64,000 nt of DNA. Origin: Phycisphaerales bacterium (GTDB lineage: Bacteria; Planctomycetota; Phycisphaerae; Sedimentisphaerales; Anaerobacaceae). A model generated the notes under the pieces. The model did no database searches. It had not been told where the DNA came from and worked only from the letters and a program-made list of their open reading frames with translations. Both the position numbers and the translations under genes were made by a program. Of this stretch, positions 8,790-17,191 are shown one piece after another. Positions within the stretch are counted from its first letter, which is position 1, and each line of letters opens with the position of its first letter. The DNA lies in contig JAUVYV010000001.1 in assembly GCA_030602885.1 (NCBI GenBank), positions 62,001 through 126,000 on the forward strand. Reading direction: 5' to 3'.

Positions 8790-9476
8790 TCAGAGTTTGA
8801 TATTGAGCTCGCACTTGCACTTGGGGCAGAGGATGCGCATAAAGTCGCGCGTCTGAGCGGGAGCTTCGGTTTTTGCCGGTTGTGCGATTTCTTCGCGTCC
8901 GGCGGCGAGCTCGCCGCCTTTTGCAATCAGCAGCGCAGGGTTGGTGTAGGCAAGCGGGCCGAGCTTTTCGTACAGCCAGAGAAGATGCTTCTTTGTTCCA
9001 ACCACCGCACCGCATTTTTCACACAGCTGCAGCTCGAACTCGTGGGTCTCGACCTCGCTGAACCTGTCGAGAGTAGCGAGGTCCCAGATTTTGGACAGCT
9101 TTATGCTTGCGCCGGTATCGGCGGTCGCGCAGTTTTGCTCGCAGTTTCCGCAGAAGATGCAGGTATAGTAATTAAGGGTTATCCTGCGAACCGGCGGTTC
9201 GGCGTCGAGGTCGTCTTCCATCTGCAGGCACACACTCGATGGGCACGTATTGACACAGGCGCCGCAGCCGATGCAGGTATCGGTGTCGAATTCGGGCTTT
9301 CCCCTGAACTTTTCAGGCACTTCGATCGGTTCTGCGGGAAAACGCGTGGTGAATCGCGGGGAAAAGACCGCAGTAACAGCTTCTTTTAGCTCTCTGAGTT
9401 TTGGCAACCACATAAAATACTCCTCAATCGTGTTTTCGTCTTTGGCCTGTCGCAGCCAATCGGCAGAAAAGCTCAC
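8790..9476 (-). CDS. 2x[4Fe-4S] hydrogenase subunit (NuoI/MbhN-like) with C-terminal zinc-ribbon tail
   Basis: A 228-residue electron-transfer subunit. Two ferredoxin motifs, CIGCGACVNTCP (about residues 70-81) and CIFCGNCEQNCA (about 108-119), should bind two [4Fe-4S] clusters as in NuoI, HyfH and MbhN, linking the membrane hydrogenase to its electron partner. After this come CEKCG and, at the very C-terminus, CPKCKCE, pairs that could form a zinc ribbon; the region between is rich in Ala and Glu. It begins with GTG, overlapping the mrpG stop as GTGA. The tail is longer than in ordinary NuoI proteins. It follows the antiporter genes, as mbhN does within mbh-type operons. Confidence 0.85.
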   Translation of the reverse strand: MSFSADWLRQAKDENTIEEYFMWLPKLRELKEAVTAVFSPRFTTRFPAEPIEVPEKFRGKPEFDTDTCIGCGACVNTCPSSVCLQMEDDLDAEPPVRRITLNYYTCIFCGNCEQNCATADTGASIKLSKIWDLATLDRFSEVETHEFELQLCEKCGAVVGTKKHLLWLYEKLGPLAYTNPALLIAKGGELAAGREEIAQPAKTEAPAQTRDFMRILCPKCKCELNIKL

Positions 9477-9811
9477 GATTCTTTTTTGCCTGCTTCTTCT
9501 GCGTATTTATCGACGACACTCTTCTCCCACAGTTTGACTCCGGAGGCGTAGGAACCTTTGGCGATAGCGTGGGCGGCGGTGGGTGAGGTTATCAGGATGA
9601 AGACGGCGCATACAACGGCTCTTGAAGCCGTTGGGCCCACGCCGCTGATGAGAGCGACACCGACGAGCAGCATGATGGTTCCGAGCGTGACGCATTTCGT
9701 CGAGGCCTGCAGCCGGTTATAGACATCGGGGAAGCGGACCAGGCCGATACAGCCGAATATGTCAAACAGGACTCCGATTGTTATCAGTATGTACCCAATT
9801 ACATCAGTCAT
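9473..9811 (-). CDS. mrpG: Mrp-type Na+/H+ antiporter subunit G
   Basis: About 112 residues with three predicted membrane helices; the sequence GCIGLVRFPDVYNRLQASTKCVTLG is the MnhG/MrpG/MbhC signature. It is a small subunit of the cation/proton antiporter module. I start it at ATG 9811 (MTDVIGY), which overlaps the mrpF stop by 8 bases; an upstream in-frame ATG adds residues that merely cover the mrpF tail. The stop overlaps the start of the NuoI-like gene. Confidence 0.9.
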   Translation of the reverse strand: MTDVIGYILITIGVLFDIFGCIGLVRFPDVYNRLQASTKCVTLGTIMLLVGVALISGVGPTASRAVVCAVFILITSPTAAHAIAKGSYASGVKLWEKSVVDKYAEEAGKKES

Positions 9812-10061
9812 CGAAACTTCTGCCCTCCAGGAATTTTGCAAGTGCTATAGTGCCGATGAAGCTCAGCAGCGCCCAGACAAGTGCGACATTAAGGTAGAAA
9901 TCCTTTCCCGTAACCAGTGACAGCAGGGCGCAGAACCCCACAATGAGAATTCCGAGGATATCAATTGCCACGGTTCTGTCGGGGGCGCTCGGGCCGCGAC
10001 CTATGCGATAGAGACACAAAAAGCAACAGATAAGCAAGCCGATGTAAAATACATTTATCAT
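9804..10061 (-). CDS. mrpF: Mrp-type Na+/H+ antiporter subunit F
   Basis: An 85-residue protein with three membrane helices and the family pattern RIGRGPSAPDRTVAIDILG, which includes the conserved Asp of MrpF/MnhF/MbhB. It lies between mrpE and mrpG, overlapping mrpG. The membrane subunit is needed for assembly of the antiporter; in Mbh-type hydrogenases the same protein forms part of the ion-translocating module. Confidence 0.9.
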   Translation of the reverse strand: MINVFYIGLLICCFLCLYRIGRGPSAPDRTVAIDILGILIVGFCALLSLVTGKDFYLNVALVWALLSFIGTIALAKFLEGRSFDD

Positions 10062-10073
10062 GGGAACCTCTTC

Positions 10074-10589
10074 TTATTCAAAAATTCTCGCGATAAACCA
10101 CTCAAACTTCTGAGCGATATGTTTGGTGGCCTGGTCGATATCGTCCGATTTTACGTTAATCCAGTGAACATAGAGAAAGCCGTCGTCGGTCAAATCAACG
10201 GTGAGTGTCCCGGGTGTCAGGGTTATGGAGTTTGCCAGAGCGGTGACGGCGGAATCGGTTTTGAGATTCGTTTTGATCTTTACAATGCCGGGGCTTATGG
10301 GCATTTTAGGGTGCAGGGCTCGATACACAACGTCGAAGTTGGCTTTGATTATGTAGTAGAAGAACACCGGGATATAGACGAGGAGCCAGAACATCCTGAC
10401 GGGCGAGACAAAGACGTGATGCTCCCTGGGGAGGATATCGTGGAAGAGAAAAGCGACGATGAGTGCGGCTATAACGCCGGCGACAAACATCTGAATGTCG
10501 ATCTTGCCGTCCGTAAAAGGCCAGGCACCGAATATCCAGATGATTAGTCCGACAACAAAATATATTGCTCTTCTTGCAATTAGTTTCAT
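10074..10589 (-). CDS. mrpE: Mrp-type Na+/H+ antiporter subunit E
   Basis: A 171-residue MrpE/MnhE/MbhA protein: two N-terminal membrane helices (about residues 8-50), then a cytoplasmic domain with the typical blocks NFDVVYRALHPKMPISPGIV and TLTPGTLTVDLTDDGFLYVHWI. It follows mrpD by 15 bases and precedes mrpF. It is one of the seven Mrp proteins present in this operon. Confidence 0.9.
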   Translation of the reverse strand: MKLIARRAIYFVVGLIIWIFGAWPFTDGKIDIQMFVAGVIAALIVAFLFHDILPREHHVFVSPVRMFWLLVYIPVFFYYIIKANFDVVYRALHPKMPISPGIVKIKTNLKTDSAVTALANSITLTPGTLTVDLTDDGFLYVHWINVKSDDIDQATKHIAQKFEWFIARIFE

Positions 10590-10604
10590 ATCACCGAACC
10601 TTCA

Positions 10605-12134
10605 TTACTTACCTATCACATTGACTGCGTAAAGAAGACCATCCGTCAGGACGTCCACAGCGGGCGTCAATACAGTGGCTCTCAAGTATGGCACCAGCAC
10701 CAGCAGGCCCATAAAGCTGCACAGTACGGCGAGCAGTACCATAGCAACAAGCATGGAACCCCTGTGCTCTTTTATTTGTTGCAGGTTTTCAGGCAGCTCG
10801 CCTAAGAACGCATATCGCTGTACCTTCAGATACATTATCAGGGTACACAAACTTACGAAGACAATTATTGCAGCGATCCAGTAGAGGCCGGCCCCAACGG
10901 CGGCGACTACGAGGATCAGCTTGCTCCAGAATCCGCTAAACGGGGGGATACCTGCAATCGAGGCCGACGCAATGGTGCAGGTGGTTCGCGTAAAGGGCAG
11001 TTTCTCTGCGAGCCCACCCATTTGTTTTAACTGCCTCGTTCCAGTTGACATCTGGACCGAGCCGCTGGTAAGGAACAGCAGCGACTTATAGACGGCGTGG
11101 TTGACGAGATGGAAGAGTCCGCCGAGAATGGCCAGTGAGGCCCAGGCAGCGTGGCCCTGGGCGAGCAGGGTAGCACCGAGGCCGAGGCCGAGAACCACGT
11201 AGCCGACCTGGCTGATACTCGAATAGGCGAGCAGCCGTTTGAAATCCCACTGTCCGAAAGCAAGAAACGCACCGACGACCATGCTGACAAGGCCCAGAAC
11301 CACTAAGAGCCAGCCGATTGTCACAGAGACACCGAAGATACAGAAGACCATTCTGGTCAGTGCGTAAACGCCGAGGGTCTTGATGAGGACGCCGGAGAGC
11401 ATAGCTGAAATCGGCGCCGGAGCCGAGGGATGTGCATCAGGCAGCCACGCGTGGAAGGGGACAAGGGCGGCCTTTAGTCCGAAGCCGGCAACAAACAAGG
11501 CCAGGGCGAATGCCAGGCCCGGGTTCAGGCCAACGGTATTGATTGCCTTCGAGGCGTATGCCATGTTCAGGGTGCCGGTGTTGCCATAGACAAGGCCGAT
11601 GCCGAAGAGCACAAACACCGATGCGATGGTGCCGAGCACCATATATTTGAATGCCGCCTCGAGCTCTTCGTTGTTACAGCCGAAACCGACAAGAGCGTAT
11701 GACGCAATCGATGCGATCTCGAGGAAGACATAAAGATTGAACAGGTCGCCCGAGAGCACCACGCCGTTCATACCCGCCACCATAAGCATAAACAGGCTCA
11801 GATACTTCGGCTTGGCGGTGTACTGTTCCATATATCGGGTGCTGAAGAGCATTGCGGCGGTGCTGACAACACCGATGGCCAGCAGCAGCAGAGAGCTGAG
11901 CCCGTCGAGGACCATATTGATTCCGATGGGAATGGACCACTTACCGATTTCATAGACCTGGATGTCCTCGCTTCGGCCGAGGGCCAGGACAGCCAGTACG
12001 AGCAGCGATATGGTCGCCAGATTGGCCAGGAGCGTTGCAAAGGACTTCGCCTTTCGCCCAAGGCCGCTGAGGATCGGCAGAAAGAACGCAGCTATCAGAG
12101 GTATGGCAACAAAGACGGGCAGCGGTATATTCAT
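10605..12134 (-). CDS. mrpD: Proton-conducting antiporter-like subunit (MrpD/NuoN/MbhH family)
   Basis: A 509-residue protein with about 14 membrane helices from the proton_antipo_M family. Key features are a Glu in helix 5 (LYVFLEIASIASYALVG), the Lys-containing GFGLKAALVPFHAWLPDAHPSAPAPISAMLSG block (about residues 215-245) and the broken-helix region around HLVNHAVYKSLLFL (about 330). These residues line the ion path in complex I and Mrp. It begins with ATG overlapping the mrpC stop as ATGA and is followed by mrpE. Confidence 0.92.
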   Translation of the reverse strand: MNIPLPVFVAIPLIAAFFLPILSGLGRKAKSFATLLANLATISLLVLAVLALGRSEDIQVYEIGKWSIPIGINMVLDGLSSLLLLAIGVVSTAAMLFSTRYMEQYTAKPKYLSLFMLMVAGMNGVVLSGDLFNLYVFLEIASIASYALVGFGCNNEELEAAFKYMVLGTIASVFVLFGIGLVYGNTGTLNMAYASKAINTVGLNPGLAFALALFVAGFGLKAALVPFHAWLPDAHPSAPAPISAMLSGVLIKTLGVYALTRMVFCIFGVSVTIGWLLVVLGLVSMVVGAFLAFGQWDFKRLLAYSSISQVGYVVLGLGLGATLLAQGHAAWASLAILGGLFHLVNHAVYKSLLFLTSGSVQMSTGTRQLKQMGGLAEKLPFTRTTCTIASASIAGIPPFSGFWSKLILVVAAVGAGLYWIAAIIVFVSLCTLIMYLKVQRYAFLGELPENLQQIKEHRGSMLVAMVLLAVLCSFMGLLVLVPYLRATVLTPAVDVLTDGLLYAVNVIGK

Positions 12135-12496
12135 CCTCGCAACCTCCTGATCTCAGTGATATCGAACGTGCCGTATCTCTCATAAGTTCTTATGCAGAGA
12201 GCAATCATCAAGGCCAGGGAGCCCAGACTGATAACGATAGAGGTCAGCACGAGGGCCTGCGGCAGCGGATCGACACAGTTGTTCACAAAGGCGGAGGTGA
12301 CCTTGTCGATTCCCGCAAGCTCGCCTTTGCCTACGATTGGAGCGACGCCGCCGATTCTGTATCCGAGCATAATCAGGAAGATGTTAACGGCATATTCCAT
12401 TATGATGATGCCGAGGACAATCTTGACCATGTTCTTTTTGACGACTGCACAATACAGCCCCGTCATAAACAATAAGAAGCACCATGCATAAGCCAT
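12131..12496 (-). CDS. mrpC: Mrp-type antiporter subunit C (NuoK-like)
   Basis: A 121-residue, three-helix NuoK/MrpC/MbhG protein. The block GIIIMEYAVNIFLIMLGY carries the conserved acidic residue in helix 2, and DPLPQALVLTSIVISLGSLALMIAL is the C-terminal signature. I place the start at ATG 12496, with AAGGAG 6 bases upstream; the frame extends further upstream, but those codons have no family resemblance and overlap mrpB. Confidence 0.9.
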   Translation of the reverse strand: MAYAWCFLLFMTGLYCAVVKKNMVKIVLGIIIMEYAVNIFLIMLGYRIGGVAPIVGKGELAGIDKVTSAFVNNCVDPLPQALVLTSIVISLGSLALMIALCIRTYERYGTFDITEIRRLRG

Positions 12497-12501
12497 ATAT
12501 T

Positions 12502-12993
12502 TTACTCCTTTTCGCCTCGCAAGTGAGCCGGCCTGAACATTGAAAGCACCAGTATTATGAGAAACAGCGACGCGCCGACTTTTATGCCGATGAAGATGTT
12601 TGAGAGAGGTATCGTACCGGCGCTGACAAGCTCGAGAGCTTTGCTCGGCAGTATTTGCTGCCGGAAGAGCCAGTTGACAAAGAAGGAGCCGCCGAGTATC
12701 AGGCCCAGGACAGCGACGAGCGCAAAGAGCAAAGCGCCGATACAATCAAATCTCGAGGCCCATCGCAGCGGCAGGTTCTCTTCAACAAATTCTCTTCCGA
12801 AGGCGAGCATAAGCAGGACATAGGAGCCGGCGATGATGACGCCGCCTGCAAATCCGCCGCCGGGGGTTAGATGGCCTGTAATGATGATATAGATGCCGAA
12901 CAGAAATATGAGCATCTTGACCCAGCTGCTTATCGTTTTGACTATTACGGTCATACCTTTGGCCCCGTTAGAAGGGCTCGAGTTCGCTGCCAT
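12502..12993 (-). CDS. mrpB: Mrp-type antiporter subunit B with repeat-derived N-terminus
   Basis: A 163-residue MnhB/MbhF protein with four membrane helices and the motif TGHLTPGGGFAGGVIIAGSYVLLM. Family members usually begin near MTVIVKT, here residue 14 (ATG 12954), but the only good ribosome-binding site (GGAGG, 13002-13006) serves ATG 12993. The additional 13 residues are partly encoded by one arm of the CCCCGTTAGAA repeat, and the ribosome-binding site and start codon lie inside the loop between its arms. Translation could therefore be affected by that stem. Confidence 0.88.
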   Translation of the reverse strand: MAANSSPSNGAKGMTVIVKTISSWVKMLIFLFGIYIIITGHLTPGGGFAGGVIIAGSYVLLMLAFGREFVEENLPLRWASRFDCIGALLFALVAVLGLILGGSFFVNWLFRQQILPSKALELVSAGTIPLSNIFIGIKVGASLFLIILVLSMFRPAHLRGEKE

Positions 12994-13047
12994 TACTATT
13001 ACCTCCTACTATGTTTCACTGTTTTATCCGTCGCGTTTCTAACGGGG
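12963..13047 (-). promoter_or_regulatory. Long-range inverted repeat enclosing the mrpB ribosome-binding site and start
   Basis: CCCCGTTAGAA (12963-12973) and TTCTAACGGGG (13037-13047) are perfectly complementary over 11 bases. In the transcript the first arm begins one base after the stop codon of the preceding gene and the second lies in codons 7-11 of mrpB. The enclosed 63 bases hold the Shine-Dalgarno GGAGG and ATG. This is the same element as at 3688-3720 but with a larger loop. A regulatory effect is inference. Confidence 0.55.
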
Positions 13048-13048
13048 T

Positions 13049-13606
13049 TCATTCGTCGAGGTCCTCCGGAAGCTTTTTTGCCTTCTTTCTCAAGATAGCG
13101 GTCGCGCCGATAATCGAGGCGAACAGGACGGTCGCCTCGCCGAGCGTGTCATAAGCACGGAAATCGAGAATAACGGAAGTGACGATGTTCGAGGCGCCGG
13201 TTTCTTCGAGGCCCCGGCTCACATAGGTTTGTGACGCGGCTTCGGGCGTTCTGGTATAGACAGCGGTGCCGAAATCAGGCAGCTGTCTGAAGATGCCGAT
13301 ACCGGCCATAAAGATGGCGAAGAGGATAACAACGGAAACGACCATTCCGAAAAATTCTCTGTCACCGCTGATGAAGGTGAGGTCTCTGGAGATAGTGGCC
13401 CTGATGAGGATAACCAGGCCCAGAACTTCGACGACTATCTGTGTCATAGCGATATCGGGGGCCTTTAGAAACAAAAATATCAAAGAGCCGCCGAAACCGA
13501 TGGCACCGACACAGATGACGGCACTAAGCAGGTTTCGCGTTTCCACGGCAATAAATGCGGCGATGAGCACAAACGCCATCAGGGCATAGAATATGAAGAG
13601 TTCCAT
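13049..13606 (-). CDS. Antiporter module subunit fusing MbhD and MbhE domains (MrpA C-terminal part)
   Basis: A 185-residue membrane protein. The first half (about residues 1-75) is a DUF4040/MbhD-like unit with the pattern FLKAPDIAMTQIVVEVLGLVIL; the second half resembles MbhE/MrpA C-terminus, with DTLGEATVLFASIIGATAILRKK. In bacterial MrpA these domains are fused to the large NuoL-like part; here the NuoL-like part is the separate gene just upstream (13614-15485), 7 bases away. The split arrangement resembles Mbh hydrogenases more than stand-alone Mrp antiporters. Confidence 0.85.
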   Translation of the reverse strand: MELFIFYALMAFVLIAAFIAVETRNLLSAVICVGAIGFGGSLIFLFLKAPDIAMTQIVVEVLGLVILIRATISRDLTFISGDREFFGMVVSVVILFAIFMAGIGIFRQLPDFGTAVYTRTPEAASQTYVSRGLEETGASNIVTSVILDFRAYDTLGEATVLFASIIGATAILRKKAKKLPEDLDE

Positions 13607-13613
13607 AACTACC

Positions 13614-15485
13614 TCACCAGATATCGCAAAGAATAAAAAGGATAATCAACAACCCGAGAGTTACCCAGGTCAGATACATCGGCAGCACGCCGGAGTGCAG
13701 CCACCTGAGAAATGCCGTTAGACCAAATCCGAGCCGCCCACCCTGGTCGTACAGGTCGAAGTAGCCCTTTTCCTGTCCCTTGTAGAGCTGCCTGAGCCCG
13801 CCCATAGACGAAACAGTCTTGTAGAAATGTGTGCCGGGGATAATCATCTGTTCGTTGTCCTGCACTTCGCCGCAGTACCAGGTAGGCACGATTCGAACTT
13901 TCTTTGCCATCAGACCTCCGACGAGCAGGATGCCCAGGCCGAGCAGAATTCCGACTATAATCAGGACGGTGGCAAGGCCCGACTGCCAGGTACCCAAAGC
14001 CGTCGTTGTGGCGGTGATGTTCAGGGCAGGGTAAATCAGCTTTTGAACCGGCACGTAGTAGAAAATTCCGAAGAAGACGCACAGGCCGGCAAGGAGGAGC
14101 ATCGGGATCCATTGAACGGCCGACGTCTCTTTTATATCTTTGAGGTCGTCAGGCAGACGGGAAAGGAATATCGAATGAATGAGCTTAACGAATGAGGCAA
14201 GGGTAAGGGCACTTCCGAACATTGCGGCGACGAGCCAGAGAGGCCAGAGCTGTGCAGCGGGGGCTGCTTTCTGAGCGCCCATTTCGATGAGGCCCTGATA
14301 AATCATCCATTTTGAGACAAAGCCGTTTAGCGGGGGTATTCCGGAAATGCTCAGGGCGGCAATAAGGCAGGCGGCGAAAGTGAGCGGCATTTTCTTGCCG
14401 AGTCCGCCGAGCCGGTCGAGCTCGGCGGTGCCGGTCTGCTGTTCAACGGCGCCGCCGCAGAGAAACAGACAGCACTTATATATGGCGTGGTTTAGCATGT
14501 GGAATACGCCACCTGCGATTCCAATGGGGGTGGCGGACGCGATGCCGAGGACCATGTAGCCGACCTGGCTGATAGCATGGTATGAGAGCAGTCTCTTTAG
14601 GTTGTGCTGCACCATTGCGACCATAACGGCAATGATGATAGTGGCGGCGCCGATGACCGACAGGACGATGGTCAAAGCTCCCGGCTGGAGGACAAAGATG
14701 TTTCTGACTATAAGGACCAGCAGGTAGATTCCGAGAAGCTTGTCGATTGCGGCAGGGAGCAAAGCCATTACGGAGGTTGGTGCGGATTCGCCGCTTGTCG
14801 GCAGCCAGGTATGCAGGGGCATAGCGCCTGCCTTGGTAATCGCCGCTGTCATAAGCAGCAGGAAAGCGATGATAGAAAGCGCCGAATCAGTTTGAATGCT
14901 GATTGCAGAGATGGACAGCGTGCCGGAAAGCGCCCACAGCATCAGGACGCCGAGTAAGAAAGCGGCGTCGGAGGCCCCTATCATTGCGAAGCTCTTGGTT
15001 GCTGCGAAGTTCGAGTTTTTGCCGCCGGTTGTTATGAGAAGGTACAATGAAGCGGTGACAATCTCCCAGAAGATGAGCATGAACAACAGGTTGTCGCAAA
15101 GCAGTATGCCCGCTGAGCCGCCTATCGTCAGCAGCACCGAGCCGTAATAAAGACCGCTCTTGTCCGTCCCGGCCCTTGACTTGAGAGAATAAACCGTTAT
15201 CAGCAGGCCAAAGCCGCAGGCGAAGAGCAGGATGAATTTACCCAGCGGCTGGACGAGCAGAACGAGTTCGAGGTCGAGCGTGCCAATCTGCAGGACAGGC
15301 CAATAGAACCCGTAGCGGTCAAACGTGAATATCCAGATGGACAATCCAAAGACCAGGGCGGAGATTAAAAGCGCCAGCACCTTCGGCAGAAGCTTCCACC
15401 TGCCGGGAGAAAACAGCAGCGCAAAGCCAACAACCATCGGCACAAAGACCGTAATGCACAGAAAGTTACAGACAGAATCAGCCAA
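13614..15485 (-). CDS. NuoL/MrpA-type proton-conducting subunit
   Basis: A 623-residue antiporter-like protein with about 16 membrane helices. Conserved features are the helix 5 Glu (FMLIFWEIVTASLYLLI), the KAGAMPLHTWLPTSGESAPTSVMALLPA block (about residues 215-245), the HxxxHxxxK-like GGVFHMLNHAIYKCCLFL segment and a hydrophilic helical C-terminal extension. It is the N-terminal, ion-pumping part of MrpA/NuoL. The start is TTG at 15485 with AAGGAAGG upstream. With mrpD it gives the complex two pump-like subunits. Confidence 0.9.
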   Translation of the reverse strand: MADSVCNFLCITVFVPMVVGFALLFSPGRWKLLPKVLALLISALVFGLSIWIFTFDRYGFYWPVLQIGTLDLELVLLVQPLGKFILLFACGFGLLITVYSLKSRAGTDKSGLYYGSVLLTIGGSAGILLCDNLLFMLIFWEIVTASLYLLITTGGKNSNFAATKSFAMIGASDAAFLLGVLMLWALSGTLSISAISIQTDSALSIIAFLLLMTAAITKAGAMPLHTWLPTSGESAPTSVMALLPAAIDKLLGIYLLVLIVRNIFVLQPGALTIVLSVIGAATIIIAVMVAMVQHNLKRLLSYHAISQVGYMVLGIASATPIGIAGGVFHMLNHAIYKCCLFLCGGAVEQQTGTAELDRLGGLGKKMPLTFAACLIAALSISGIPPLNGFVSKWMIYQGLIEMGAQKAAPAAQLWPLWLVAAMFGSALTLASFVKLIHSIFLSRLPDDLKDIKETSAVQWIPMLLLAGLCVFFGIFYYVPVQKLIYPALNITATTTALGTWQSGLATVLIIVGILLGLGILLVGGLMAKKVRIVPTWYCGEVQDNEQMIIPGTHFYKTVSSMGGLRQLYKGQEKGYFDLYDQGGRLGFGLTAFLRWLHSGVLPMYLTWVTLGLLIILFILCDIW

Positions 15486-15506
15486 TTGGGAACCTTCCTT
15501 TCACCC

Positions 15507-16697
15507 CTAAAGAATTTCCTTCTTTATCCTTGCTGTTTTTTCACGGCTTAACTTCAGCAGCGACTCGTAGTCGTGTATAACGTTATTGTGGCCGTCAACC
15601 ACGGCCAGCCGCTCGGTGCAGCTATAGCAGGGGTCAACCGCGGCCAGCGTGATGGTGACATCGGCGATGTGCTGGCCGATGCACGAGGCCCTGAATGAAG
15701 GCACGTTGACAAAGCTCGGCGCCCTGATTTTGTGCCGGACAGGCCTGTTGCCGCCGTCGCTGCGGACGTAGTGAAAAGTTTCGCCCCTCGGCGCCTCGGC
15801 ATGACCGCATCCCTCTCCGGCAGGAATTTCCTTTACTTCCATATCAATAGGCCCGTCGGGCAGCTTGTCCACGGCCTGTCTTATTATTTTGATAGATTCG
15901 AGAACCTCCAGAAGCCGCACGACCGCCTTGGCAAAGACGTCGCCTTCCGGCTGGGTTATCACGTTCCAGTCCAGATCGCTGTACGCCGCGTACGGGTCGT
16001 CGCGCCTGACATCGATAGCAATACCGCTACCCCTGGCGGTCGGGCCGGCCACCGCATACTGCCTGGCTGCCTCCTTCGTCAGCACTCCTACGCCTTTGAG
16101 CCGGGCGTGTATAACAGGGTCATCGAGCACGACCTTGACGAGCATCTCCACCTTCTTTTCGAGCTCGTCGAGTTTCTGCCTGATTTTCGGTATCATCTCG
16201 TTGGGGACATCCTCCCTGCATCCGCCCACTTTGACGTTCCCATAGTTGTTTCTGTTGCCGGTGATTTCCTCGAGGATATCGAGGACGGGCTCGCGGTATT
16301 TCCAGGCCCACATAAAGACGGTGTCGTAACCGATGAAGTGCCCTGCCAGACCGACCCACAGCATATGGCTGTGTATCCGCTCAAGCTCGTTGATGATTAC
16401 ACGGACATACTGAGCACGCTCGGGCGGTGTTATGCCGGCGATTTCCTCCACCGCGTTTACATACGCTAACGGGTGCGACGCCGAACAGATGCCGCAAACG
16501 CGGGAGACCAGAAACGGAACCTGGTCGAACTGGAGTGTCTCGCTGATTGCCTCTATGCCGCGATGGTTGTACGAAATTCGCATGTCAATATCGGTAACGA
16601 TTTCTCCGTCGAGGGTAAGCTGAAAGAATTCCGCCTCTTCCTGGAGCGGATGAAACGGGCCTACCGCAAGAACCGGCTTATTCAATATCTTTTTCAT
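15507..16697 (-). CDS. Group 4 [NiFe] hydrogenase large subunit (NuoD-like)
   Basis: A 396-residue catalytic subunit. Unlike NuoD of complex I it retains both nickel-binding motifs: RVCGICSASH (about residues 66-75) and DPCYSCTER (about 354-362). It should therefore carry a Ni-Fe site producing or oxidising H2. About 35 residues follow the second motif, a tail that the M52 protease encoded at 8265-8750 would cut. The start overlaps the end of the NuoC-like gene by 20 bases. Motif spacing and neighbours (NuoB, C, H, I and antiporter proteins) place it in group 4 membrane-bound, energy-converting hydrogenases; the subgroup needs a phylogeny. Confidence 0.93.
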   Translation of the reverse strand: MKKILNKPVLAVGPFHPLQEEAEFFQLTLDGEIVTDIDMRISYNHRGIEAISETLQFDQVPFLVSRVCGICSASHPLAYVNAVEEIAGITPPERAQYVRVIINELERIHSHMLWVGLAGHFIGYDTVFMWAWKYREPVLDILEEITGNRNNYGNVKVGGCREDVPNEMIPKIRQKLDELEKKVEMLVKVVLDDPVIHARLKGVGVLTKEAARQYAVAGPTARGSGIAIDVRRDDPYAAYSDLDWNVITQPEGDVFAKAVVRLLEVLESIKIIRQAVDKLPDGPIDMEVKEIPAGEGCGHAEAPRGETFHYVRSDGGNRPVRHKIRAPSFVNVPSFRASCIGQHIADVTITLAAVDPCYSCTERLAVVDGHNNVIHDYESLLKLSREKTARIKKEIL

Positions 16698-17178
16698 TTT
16701 TCAGTTCCTTCGTTTTGCTCCCTTCGGCAGGCTCAGGGCAGGCAGGACAAGCTTTCCTTAACGGATACACACCCTCCGGCCAGTCATCGGACAGTATCAA
16801 ACGTCTCAGGTTGGGATGATTCTTGAAATCGATTCCCAATACGTCATGAGTTTCTCTTTCTATCCACTCGGCCCCGGGTATCAAGGGCGTGATAGACTCG
16901 ATGGACGGGTTCTCATGGTCGCGTATGAACGCCCTGGTCGTCACAAACGTGCCGGTTTCGTCGTTCGCAAAATGATAGAGAATCTCGAAACAACCTTCTG
17001 CGTCAATTCCGGTCGCAATGACGAATCTGAGATTCAGCCCTTCGAAGAGGAATTTGTCCACGGCATAAGCATCTTCGGCCTCGCAGAGAAGGTATATCCT
17101 GTTGTCCCTGGGTTGTTCAATTGCGATTAGCTTATCTTTGATTTCTTCGAGCCGACTTTTCAGTTCTTCCTGCTTCAT
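16678..17178 (-). CDS. Hydrogenase NuoC-like subunit with repeat-derived C-terminus
   Basis: A 166-residue protein matching the 30 kDa NuoC/MbhK/HycE N-terminal family: ERETHDVLGIDFKNHPNLRRLILSDDWPEGVYPLRK (about residues 107-142) is the family signature, quoted in parts. Homologues end soon after YPLRK. Here the frame continues with ACPACPEPAEGSK and a Lys/Glu-rich tail. That insert matches a well-known dispersed palindromic repeat whose translation reads PEPVEGSK. It connects the catalytic large subunit to the small subunit and overlaps the large-subunit gene. Confidence 0.88.
   Translation of the reverse strand: MKQEELKSRLEEIKDKLIAIEQPRDNRIYLLCEAEDAYAVDKFLFEGLNLRFVIATGIDAEGCFEILYHFANDETGTFVTTRAFIRDHENPSIESITPLIPGAEWIERETHDVLGIDFKNHPNLRRLILSDDWPEGVYPLRKACPACPEPAEGSKTKELKNEKDIE
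16717..16750. repeat. Palindromic repeat element inside the NuoC-like gene end
   Basis: The + strand reads CCCTTCGGCAGGCTCAGGGC followed by AGGCAGGACAAG. This resembles the widespread intergenic element with the core TTCGACAGGCTCAGG. It lies within the last codons of the NuoC-like gene and supplies its stop-proximal sequence. Confidence 0.55.
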
Positions 17179-17191
17179 ATCACAGTTCCAC

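Noticed and set aside
12497-12745. N-terminal extension of mrpC by 83 codons.
   Set aside because: Overlaps mrpB in another frame; ATG 12496 has a good ribosome-binding site and yields the family N-terminus.
15507-16697. Annotation of the large subunit as complex I NuoD.
   Set aside because: Both nickel-binding CxxC motifs are present and a cleavable tail plus the M52 protease gene are in the operon, so it is a hydrogenase.
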